From Bacteroidota bacterium (GTDB taxonomy: Bacteria > Bacteroidota > Bacteroidia > Flavobacteriales > Flavobacteriaceae): DNA of 43,052 bases. The notes beneath the pieces are model-generated. The model was given only the letters and a program-made list of their open reading frames with translations, made no database searches and was not told the DNA's origin. Of this stretch, positions 24,633 through 31,091 are shown one piece after another. The first letter of the stretch is position 1, and each line of letters opens with the position of its first letter. The stretch lies in contig JAGXRT010000011.1 of the NCBI GenBank assembly GCA_018335575.1, positions 1 to 43,052 of the forward strand, written 5' to 3'. The translations under genes and the position numbers were made by a program.

Positions 24633-24667
24633 AAAAAGAGGTTGAAGTTTCAACCTCTTTTTTTTTG
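24633..24667. terminator. Terminator after tRNA-His
   Basis: An 8-bp stem GAGGTTGA / TCAACCTC (24638-24645 with 24650-24657) is extended by A5 and T9 tracts. It directly follows the tRNA and could also stop readthrough from uvrA on the other strand. Confidence 0.85.
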
Positions 24668-24710
24668 AATTCCAAGTCGGGGGCTTGTTAGTGAAGAATG
24701 AGTAGGGAGT

Positions 24711-24826
24711 AGTGAATAGTGCCCTTCGACTGCGCTTAGGGTGACAGTGAATAGAAACCTAATTCCTAATTCCTAATCCCTAATCCCTAATCCCTATAGC
24801 TTACAGCAGTGAATAGTGAATAGTGT
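24711..24826. repeat. Heptamer-repeat patch (AGTGAAT and CCTAATY units)
   Basis: AGTGAAT occurs at 24711-24717, 24746-24752, 24808-24814 and 24815-24821, with partial copies following. Between them are a CCCTTCGACTGCGCTTAGGG element (24722-24741) and five tandem CCTAATT/CCTAATC units (24758-24792), plus a partial sixth. The period is 7 bp in both unit types. It lies downstream of both flanking transcription units. Confidence 0.8.
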
Positions 24827-24885
24827 CTTTCAACTTCACTCTTTTAGAAGCAGACAGTATCGTACTGCCATTTTTACGTGAATCG

Positions 24886-27672
24886 TTAACTAGTTATTTT
24901 ATCTTTTAAATAGAAAGCCGTATAGGATACTGGATTTTTAATTAAATCCTCAGGTGTTCCTTCAAAAATCAAATTTCCTCCCTCTTTTCCACCGTTGATT
25001 CCTAAATCAATAATATAATCGGCAGATTTTATCAAATCAAGATTGTGTTCAACTACAATCAATGAATGCCCTTTTTCAATTAAGGCATTAAATGATTTTA
25101 GTAATTTATTGATATCGTGAAAATGAAGTCCGGTAGTTGGTTCATCAAAAATAAACAGGGTCTTATCGGTTGTTGTTCCTTTAATTAAAAACGATGCCAA
25201 TTTTATACGTTGAGCTTCACCGCCAGAAAGGGTAGAGGATGACTGGCCTAATTGAACGTAGCCTAATCCAACATCTTGTAAGGGAATTAATTTTTGAGCG
25301 ATTTTAGGTTCTTTATGTTGTTTAAAAAAATCGATGGCTTCATCAACAGACATCTCCAATATATCAACAATGGATTTGTTGTTGAATTTAACATCTAATA
25401 TTTCTTTTTGAAATCGTTTGCCGTTACAGACTTCACAGGTCATGTGTACATCGGCCATAAATTGCATTTCAACGGTTACTTCACCATCGCCTTTACATGC
25501 ATTGCACCTTCCGGCATCAACATTAAAAGAAAAATGCTTGGCTTTATAGTTTCTTACCGTGGCTAATTGCAGGTTGGCATATAGGTTTCTGATATCGTCA
25601 TAAGCCTTTATATAGGTAACCGGATTTGATCTGCTCGATCGTCCAATAGGATTTTGATCTACAAATTCTATTTGTTTAATCAATTGAAAGCTACCTTTAA
25701 GTTCGGTAAATTCACCAATTTTTAAACTGTTTCCGTTCAGTTTTTTTATTAAAGCCGGATACAAAATGTTCTTAACAAGGGTGCTTTTACCCGATCCGGA
25801 CACCCCTGTTACAACACATAATGAGTTTAAGGGGAATTTTACATTGATGTTTTTTAAGTTGTGATGCCTGGCTCCGATTATTTCGATAAAGTTTTTAGAA
25901 GATCGGCGTTGCTTGGGCAAAGCAATTTTTAGAGATCCATTTAAATACTGAGCAGTCAAGGAATTGGATTGCAATAAAGTTTCGTAATTTCCTTGCGCTA
26001 TAAGCTTTCCTCCAAAAATACCTGCTTCAGGACCGATATCAATGATATAATCTGCTGCTTTTATGAGTTCTTCATCATGTTCTACAACGATAACGGTATT
26101 GCCTATATCGCGCAGTTTTTTTAAGAGTTCAATCAATTTTTCGGTATCTTTTGCATGAAGTCCGATACTGGGTTCGTCTAAAATATACATAGATCCGACT
26201 AAGCTGCTGCCCAACGAGGTAGCAATATTAATGCGCTGAGATTCACCACCAGACAAGGTATTGGCGTTTCGGTTTAAGCTTAAATAACCCAAACCGATAG
26301 TAGTTAAAAATTCAAGTCGGGTATTTATTTCGGTTAATAACCTTTTCGAAACACCAAGTTCATAGTCGTTTAAGATTAAATTTGAGGTAAAATTTATTAA
26401 TTCAGAAAGTGGTAATTCAACCAAATCAAGAATAGATTTTCCATTAATTTTTACATAGGCAGCTTCTTTTCTAAGTCTTTTTCCAGTACATACGGGACAT
26501 TTGGTTTTTCCCCGGTAGCGTGAAAGCATAACACGGTATTGAATTTTATAGCTTTTTTCTTCCAAATGCTTAAAAAATGCATTAATGCCTTCAAAATGTT
26601 TGGTGCCTTCCCAAATTAATTCTTTTTGCTCCTCAGTTAATTGAAACCAAGGTTTATGAATAGGAATTTCATACTTGGAAGCATGTAAAATAAGTTGTTC
26701 TTTAAAATGATTAAATGAGTCTGATTTAAACGGAACGATGGCATCTTCATTTATAGATAAAGATGTATTTGGAATTACTAATTCTTCATCAATACCTATA
26801 ATATTGCCATAACCTTCACACGTAGGACATGCACCGTATGGATTGTTAAAACTAAACAAATGGATAGAAGGTTCTACATACGTTTTTCCGTTGTGTTCAA
26901 AGCTAGTACTAAATGATGTAATTGCATTGCTTGAAATATTTTCGATAAAACATTTTCCATTGCCTTCATTAAAAGCAACTTGTACGGCATCTGCCAGTCT
27001 ATAATAAAAATCTTCGTGATGTTGAACAACGATTCTGTCTACAACTATAAATACTTCATCGTTTTCTACAGGAGCATAATCTTCTATTCTGACAACAGTA
27101 TTGTTTACTTTTAATCTCGAAAAACCTTGATGTGCTATTATTTTAACAAGTTTATCCAATTGTTTTTTTTGGCAAACTTGAATTGGTGCAAGTAATAAAA
27201 ACTTCTCGTTTTCTTTTTGAAGTTTAATAAAATCAATCACATCGCTTACCGTATTTTTCTTAACCTCTTCATGCGTATCGGCTGTAAAGGTTTTTCCTAT
27301 ACGTGCATAAAACAATTTTAAGTAATCATAAATTTCGGTAGCGGTGCCAACGGTAGAACGTGGATTGGTAGCATTTACTTTTTGTTCAATGGCAATGGCA
27401 GGCGAAATACCTTTTATATAATCTACTTTTGGTTTCGACAATTTGCCTAAGAATTGGCGGGCATAAGAAGATAAACTCTCTATATAGCGACGTTGACCTT
27501 CGGCATACAAAGTATCAAATGCCAAGCTCGATTTTCCAGAACCAGACAATCCGGTGATTACTACAAATTTATTTCGTGGTATGGCAACATCTATATTTTT
27601 AAGGTTATGCAATTTTGCACCTTTAATTAAGATGTAATCTTTTGGATTTAATTTATTAAAGTCTACGTCCAT
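24886..27672 (-). CDS. uvrA: Excinuclease ABC subunit UvrA
   Basis: This 928-residue damage-recognition ATPase of nucleotide excision repair works as a dimer and loads UvrB. It carries two ABC ATPase modules. The first has Walker A GLSGSGKS (41-48), a zinc-binding insertion with CPTC (282-285) and CPVC (392-395), and signature LSGGESQR (473-480). The second has Walker A GVSGSGKS (623-630), a zinc module CNAC (723-726) and CEVC (746-749), and signature LSGGEAQR. All eight zinc cysteines are present. Length and order are normal. It is a single gene divergent from the aminotransferase; a TATTTTTG -7-like box (minus strand, 27687-27694) lies just upstream. Confidence 0.96.
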   Translation of the reverse strand: MDVDFNKLNPKDYILIKGAKLHNLKNIDVAIPRNKFVVITGLSGSGKSSLAFDTLYAEGQRRYIESLSSYARQFLGKLSKPKVDYIKGISPAIAIEQKVNATNPRSTVGTATEIYDYLKLFYARIGKTFTADTHEEVKKNTVSDVIDFIKLQKENEKFLLLAPIQVCQKKQLDKLVKIIAHQGFSRLKVNNTVVRIEDYAPVENDEVFIVVDRIVVQHHEDFYYRLADAVQVAFNEGNGKCFIENISSNAITSFSTSFEHNGKTYVEPSIHLFSFNNPYGACPTCEGYGNIIGIDEELVIPNTSLSINEDAIVPFKSDSFNHFKEQLILHASKYEIPIHKPWFQLTEEQKELIWEGTKHFEGINAFFKHLEEKSYKIQYRVMLSRYRGKTKCPVCTGKRLRKEAAYVKINGKSILDLVELPLSELINFTSNLILNDYELGVSKRLLTEINTRLEFLTTIGLGYLSLNRNANTLSGGESQRINIATSLGSSLVGSMYILDEPSIGLHAKDTEKLIELLKKLRDIGNTVIVVEHDEELIKAADYIIDIGPEAGIFGGKLIAQGNYETLLQSNSLTAQYLNGSLKIALPKQRRSSKNFIEIIGARHHNLKNINVKFPLNSLCVVTGVSGSGKSTLVKNILYPALIKKLNGNSLKIGEFTELKGSFQLIKQIEFVDQNPIGRSSRSNPVTYIKAYDDIRNLYANLQLATVRNYKAKHFSFNVDAGRCNACKGDGEVTVEMQFMADVHMTCEVCNGKRFQKEILDVKFNNKSIVDILEMSVDEAIDFFKQHKEPKIAQKLIPLQDVGLGYVQLGQSSSTLSGGEAQRIKLASFLIKGTTTDKTLFIFDEPTTGLHFHDINKLLKSFNALIEKGHSLIVVEHNLDLIKSADYIIDLGINGGKEGGNLIFEGTPEDLIKNPVSYTAFYLKDKITS

Positions 27673-27717
27673 TTTTTAAATAATTGCAAAAATATAAATA
27701 AAAAACTGTTTTAATAG

Positions 27718-27748
27718 TTGAAAGGAGTTTATATAATAATTATATTTG
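27718..27748 (+). promoter_or_regulatory. Promoter of the aminotransferase gene
   Basis: TTG (27718-27720), a 20-bp spacer, TATATTTG (27741-27748), a full consensus match. The predicted leader before the ATG at 27864 is about 108 nt. Confidence 0.65.
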
Positions 27749-27798
27749 AGACTTACCTTTAAGTAAAATCAATTTTAACGAAATAACCAAGTGATGAA

Positions 27799-27812
27799 TT
27801 ATTGTACAATAA
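27799..27812. promoter_or_regulatory. 14-bp palindrome in the aminotransferase leader
   Basis: TTATTGTACAATAA is a perfect palindrome about 45 bp downstream of the predicted transcription start. It could be a repressor site; no T-tract follows, so it does not look like a terminator. Confidence 0.35.
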
Positions 27813-27863
27813 GTATGATTTTTGTTTCCGTTTTAAAACAAGTAACCAACTAAAAAATAACAC

Positions 27864-29000
27864 ATGAAAATTAACAAAAGCGGAGCTACTTTTTCAAGTA
27901 TAGTAGGAATAGGAGCCAAAATTAAGAAAATGATGGACGAAACCGGTGAGGAATATTTATTTTTAAATCGGGGTATAAATGCAGTGTGTCCAATAGATTT
28001 AAGCAAGGTAATTCCGCTTATTGATTTTAATTCAACTAACATTCAGGTTTATCCACCAAATAAAGGAACTGTAGGGTTACGCGATGCCATAAATAATGAT
28101 TATTTTGATGGAAATTCTTCCGTTGAAAACATTTCAATTACTTCAGGCGGAATGACAGCTATTGATTTACCAATTCAAATTTTAGACCTCGATACGGTTT
28201 ATTTTAGTAAATACTATTGGGGTAGTTATGCTAAAATTTGTCAAGTTAGAGGAGTAAATTGGGCAACGTTTCACAACTTAACTGATTTTATTAATGATGT
28301 TAAAGTAATAAGAAATTCTGTAGATGGTGCAGATAAGAAAATAGCTGTCTTACTTTGCGACCCAAACAATCCGGTAGGAAATAAGCTGGATGATGCTTTT
28401 ATGTTGGAAGCTATTAAAGAGCTCAATGCATTGAATGTAATTGTGTTTTTTGATAGTCCATATAGAAAAATATTTAACGATCATACAGACACTATCTATG
28501 TAGCGCTATTGAAATTAGAAAATGTTATAATAACAGAAAGTTTCAGTAAATCGATGGGATTAAGCGGTCAACGTATTGGTTTTATTCACAGTACCAATAA
28601 GGACTTTAATGAGGAATTAAACATTCGTTTATTGTATGGATTTAACGGTGTTAATGCTTTTGCTCAAGAATTGATAACGGTCTTACTTACAACTGAAGAA
28701 GGTAAAAAAGCAGTTTCCGATTTTAAGAAAAATACCGTTGAAGGATTGCAAAAAAATATTCAATACTTAAAAGAACATAATTTATTGGTAGAGAAATTGT
28801 ATCAAAACAGTACTCCTGTCGGAATTTTTACAGTGATAAACATCTCCGAAGAAGAACTGCTCCGCCACAAAATTGGCAGTGTAGGCATGGTGTATTTTAC
28901 CAACGAGAAAACGGAAGAAGTAACGCAATGGTCTAGAATATGTGTATCTGTTCCGCATCAAAAATTTAAATCTTTTTTTGATAAGATGTTAATGCATTAG
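27864..29000 (+). CDS. PLP-dependent aminotransferase, class I/II
   Basis: The protein has 378 residues of fold-type I. Cofactor-binding landmarks are DPNNPVG (166-172, the Asn that contacts the PLP ring hydroxyl), FFDSPYRKIF (195-204, Asp197 and Tyr200), the Schiff-base lysine K229 in ESFSKSMGLSGQRIGF, and Arg237. The N-terminal segment YPPNKGTVGLRDAI is the usual substrate-loop region. The conserved C-terminal substrate-carboxylate arginine is plausible in WSRICVSVP. Substrate specificity cannot be read from the sequence. It stands alone between uvrA and the sigma-factor gene, with its own promoter and a long leader containing a perfect palindrome. Confidence 0.85.
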   Translation: MKINKSGATFSSIVGIGAKIKKMMDETGEEYLFLNRGINAVCPIDLSKVIPLIDFNSTNIQVYPPNKGTVGLRDAINNDYFDGNSSVENISITSGGMTAIDLPIQILDLDTVYFSKYYWGSYAKICQVRGVNWATFHNLTDFINDVKVIRNSVDGADKKIAVLLCDPNNPVGNKLDDAFMLEAIKELNALNVIVFFDSPYRKIFNDHTDTIYVALLKLENVIITESFSKSMGLSGQRIGFIHSTNKDFNEELNIRLLYGFNGVNAFAQELITVLLTTEEGKKAVSDFKKNTVEGLQKNIQYLKEHNLLVEKLYQNSTPVGIFTVINISEEELLRHKIGSVGMVYFTNEKTEEVTQWSRICVSVPHQKFKSFFDKMLMH

Positions 29001-29087
29001 CGTTGTATTTTACACTAATTATAGCTTTAATAGCGAATAGAATCTCAAAAAAATATAGATTTTTTTAGTTTTTTAATCATTTGTTTA

Positions 29088-29095
29088 TATATTTG
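29088..29095 (+). promoter_or_regulatory. -7 element upstream of the sigma-factor gene
   Basis: TATATTTG, a full match to TAnnTTTG. No TTG is found at the -33 spacing. The predicted leader is about 75 nt. Confidence 0.45.
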
Positions 29096-29175
29096 ACTAA
29101 CTAAATCCATAGTTGCCTATTGCCGAACATTACTTTTAATAGCACCCTTTAAAATTAGTTTTTAAAAGTAATTGT

Positions 29176-29760
29176 ATGGAATTCCGTTATTTATCAGATA
29201 GCCGTTTGGTTGAAAGTTATATCGAAGGTAATGAGCAAGCACTCGAAGTACTTATCAAAAAACATCAAGTACGCATTTTTAATTTTATTTACGCTAAAGT
29301 TCGCAATAGAGAAGTAGCCAATGACATTTTCCAAGAAGTATTTATCAAAGTTATAAATACCTTAAAATCTGGAAATTATACCGAAGAAGGTAAATTTTTA
29401 CCCTGGATTCTTCGCATATCACACAATTTGGTAATCGATTATTTTAGAAAATCTAAACGAATACCGGCTTTTACCGGAACGGATGATTTTGATATTTTTT
29501 TAGTAGTTAAAGATGAAGGCTTGAACGCAGAAAATCAAATGATAAAAAATCAAATTGATTCTGATATTGTTAAGTTAATTGAGGAACTTCCCGAGGATCA
29601 AAAAGAAGTATTAAACATGCGAATTTTTCATGACATGAGTTTTAAAGAAATTGCAGATAATACAGGGGTTAGCATCAATACTGCCTTGGGGAGAATGCGG
29701 TATGCATTAATTAATTTGCGTAAACTAATTGATAAACATCAGATTATTATTACAAGCTAA
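29176..29760 (+). CDS. RNA polymerase sigma factor, sigma-70 family (ECF-type)
   Basis: The protein has 194 residues. Region 2 is at about 10-90 (ALEVLIKKHQVRIFNFIYAK, DIFQEVFIKV, FLPWILRISHNLVIDYFRK), followed by a linker and region 4 at about 130-190 (LPEDQKEVLNMRIFHDMSFKEIADNTGVS, then NTALGRMRYALINLRKLI). Regions 1 and 3 are absent, as in ECF factors. No recognisable anti-sigma factor (zinc-binding or membrane protein) follows; instead a 46-codon gene does. It resembles widely conserved flavobacterial sigma factors without a cognate anti-sigma gene, so regulation may be transcriptional. Target genes unknown. Confidence 0.9.
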   Translation: MEFRYLSDSRLVESYIEGNEQALEVLIKKHQVRIFNFIYAKVRNREVANDIFQEVFIKVINTLKSGNYTEEGKFLPWILRISHNLVIDYFRKSKRIPAFTGTDDFDIFLVVKDEGLNAENQMIKNQIDSDIVKLIEELPEDQKEVLNMRIFHDMSFKEIADNTGVSINTALGRMRYALINLRKLIDKHQIIITS

Positions 29761-29811
29761 ACAATAAAGTAAAATGTTTTACGTTCTGATTTTATAAACT
29801 AAATACAGTGC

Positions 29812-29952
29812 ATGAAACAACTTTACATTAACAACAAAAAAGAAACAGCATTAGTACCATCGAGCGAAACGATTCAATTCTTATTGAGTTACTCAAAAGC
29901 GTTGCGGACCATTAAAACCAATAATAAGGTTTATTGCTTTCATTTGAATTAA
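29812..29952 (+). CDS. Small 46-residue protein downstream of the sigma factor
   Basis: An ATG at 29812 opens 46 codons ending in TAA at 29950-29952, immediately before a strong terminator. The product begins MKQLYINNKKETALVPSSE, continues with TIQFLLSYSKALRTIK and ends VYCFHLN. The N-terminal half looks like a short beta strand, then a helix. It has no signal peptide or membrane helix and one cysteine. The spacing (51 bp after the sigma-factor stop) and the shared terminator suggest co-transcription. I recall similar short proteins after sigma factors in other flavobacteria, which supports coding; function unknown. Confidence 0.7.
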   Translation: MKQLYINNKKETALVPSSETIQFLLSYSKALRTIKTNNKVYCFHLN

Positions 29953-29953
29953 T

Positions 29954-29983
29954 AAAAAGACTCTGAAAAGAGTCTTTTTTTAT
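29954..29983. terminator. Bidirectional terminator between the small gene and nth
   Basis: An 11-bp stem AAAAAGACTCT / AGAGTCTTTTT (29954-29964 with 29969-29979) is closed by a GAAA tetraloop, with T and A tracts on the two sides. Confidence 0.88.
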
Positions 29984-30612
29984 TAAAGGTTTTTTCTGCC
30001 GATGGTTTTGGTAATTAAATCATTTTCAGGATTCCAACCCCGTGCAGGTGAATATTCACGTCCGTAATAAATAATTTGTAAGTGCAATTTATTCCATAAT
30101 TCTTTGGGAAATAATCGCTTTGCATCTTTTTCGGTTTGCACAACATTTTTCCCGGATGATAAATTCCAACGATACATTAGTCGATGAATGTGTGTATCAA
30201 CTGGAAATGCTGGTATATTAAAGGCTTGTGCCATTACAACACTGGCCGTTTTATGTCCTACAGCAGGCATAGCCTCCAAGGCTTCAAAAGAAGCTGGAAC
30301 TTTGCCTTGGTATTTTTCAACGATTATTTTAGACAAGCCATAAATTCCTTTCGATTTCATAGGAGCCAAGCCTACGGGTTTTATGATTTCTGCAATAGTT
30401 TCAACAGAAAGTTTTATCATGTCATAAGGATTGTCTGCAATTTCAAACAATATAGGAGTAATGGTATTTACCCGGGCATCGGTACTTTGTGCAGATAACA
30501 AAACAGCAATCAACAAGGTGTACGGATCGTGATGTTTTAAAGGAATTTCCGGATTTGGATACAGGGTATCCAACGTTTGAATGATAAACTCAATTTTTTC
30601 TTTTTTATTCAT
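29983..30612 (-). CDS. nth: Endonuclease III homologue lacking the iron-sulfur cysteines
   Basis: The protein has 209 residues from the ATG at 30612; an in-frame TTG at 30630 adds six residues with no support. Endonuclease III removes oxidised pyrimidines and nicks abasic sites in base excision repair. The helix-hairpin-helix is at LEAMPAVGHKTASVV (112-126) with catalytic Lys121, and catalytic Asp139 is in FPVDTHIHRL. In Escherichia coli Nth a [4Fe-4S] cluster is held by four cysteines near the C-terminus; here the region reads GREYSPARGWNPENDLIT and the whole protein has no cysteine. The core fold and active site look intact. It is divergent from bcp with only 29 bp between the starts. Confidence 0.9.
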   Translation of the reverse strand: MNKKEKIEFIIQTLDTLYPNPEIPLKHHDPYTLLIAVLLSAQSTDARVNTITPILFEIADNPYDMIKLSVETIAEIIKPVGLAPMKSKGIYGLSKIIVEKYQGKVPASFEALEAMPAVGHKTASVVMAQAFNIPAFPVDTHIHRLMYRWNLSSGKNVVQTEKDAKRLFPKELWNKLHLQIIYYGREYSPARGWNPENDLITKTIGRKNL

Positions 30613-30617
30613 TGTTG

Positions 30618-30635
30618 TAACTTTATACAAAACTA
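30618..30635. promoter_or_regulatory. Overlapping divergent nth / bcp promoter region
   Basis: Within the 29-bp intergenic gap, the minus strand reads TAGTTTTG (30635-30628), a full -7 match for nth. The plus strand reads TAACTTTA (30618-30625), a one-mismatch -7 for bcp. The -33 regions of both would lie inside the opposite coding sequence. Confidence 0.4.
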
Positions 30636-30641
30636 ATAATT

Positions 30642-31091
30642 ATGACCACATTAAAAAAGGGAGACAAAGCTCCAAACTTTAAAGGTAAAACAGAAAACAA
30701 TGCTCAAATTGCATTAGAAGATTTTAAAGGGAAAAAGCTGGTATTGTTTTTTTATCCAAAAGCAAGTACACCAGGTTGTACCGCAGAAGCCTGTAATTTA
30801 AGAGATAATTACGAGCGATTTGTATCCTTAGGCTACGAGATTTTAGGTGTAAGCGCCGATGCGCCTGCAAAACAATTAAAGTTTAAAGAAAAATATCAAT
30901 TGCCTTTTTCCTTACTAGCCGATGAAAATAAAGAAGTAATACATGCATATAAAGTTTGGGGTCCTAAAAAGTTTATGGGTAAAAGCTACGAAGGAATTTA
31001 CAGAACCACTTTTGTTATTGATGAAAATGGAGTCTTGGAAGAGGTTATAACCGATGTAAAAACCAACGATCACGCAGCGCAAATTATCTAA
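30642..31091 (+). CDS. bcp: Thioredoxin-dependent thiol peroxidase (peroxiredoxin Q/Bcp)
   Basis: This 149-residue cytoplasmic peroxiredoxin reduces hydroperoxides at the expense of thioredoxin. The peroxidatic Cys46 lies in YPKASTPGCTAEACNLRD and the resolving Cys51 follows five residues later, the atypical two-cysteine spacing of Bcp. The strand LGVSADAPAKQLKFKEKYQLPFSLLAD is also characteristic. Its TAA stop overlaps the TAG stop of the convergent TonB-dependent receptor by two bases, with no terminator visible. It shares a very compact divergent promoter region with nth. Confidence 0.94.
   Translation: MTTLKKGDKAPNFKGKTENNAQIALEDFKGKKLVLFFYPKASTPGCTAEACNLRDNYERFVSLGYEILGVSADAPAKQLKFKEKYQLPFSLLADENKEVIHAYKVWGPKKFMGKSYEGIYRTTFVIDENGVLEEVITDVKTNDHAAQII

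Larger units (their letters stand above)
24507..24885. other. Non-protein-coding interval with tRNA-His and repeat patch
   Basis: This 379-bp gene-free stretch between bshB1 and uvrA holds, in order, a tRNA promoter, tRNA-His, a bidirectional-looking terminator, and about 200 bp of dispersed-repeat-like DNA (heptamer arrays and a CCCTTCGACTGCGCTTAGGG element). No open frame worth calling was seen in it. Confidence 0.8.

Noticed and set aside
24758-24797. CRISPR-like or telomere-like array (CCTAATC repeats)
   Set aside because: The units are 7 bp with no spacers and only five copies. This is a simple tandem repeat, not a CRISPR array, and the chromosome context gives no sign of a telomere.
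29812-29952. Anti-sigma factor for the ECF sigma factor
   Set aside because: The product lacks a membrane helix and a zinc-binding anti-sigma motif and is too short. It is reported only as a small gene of unknown role.
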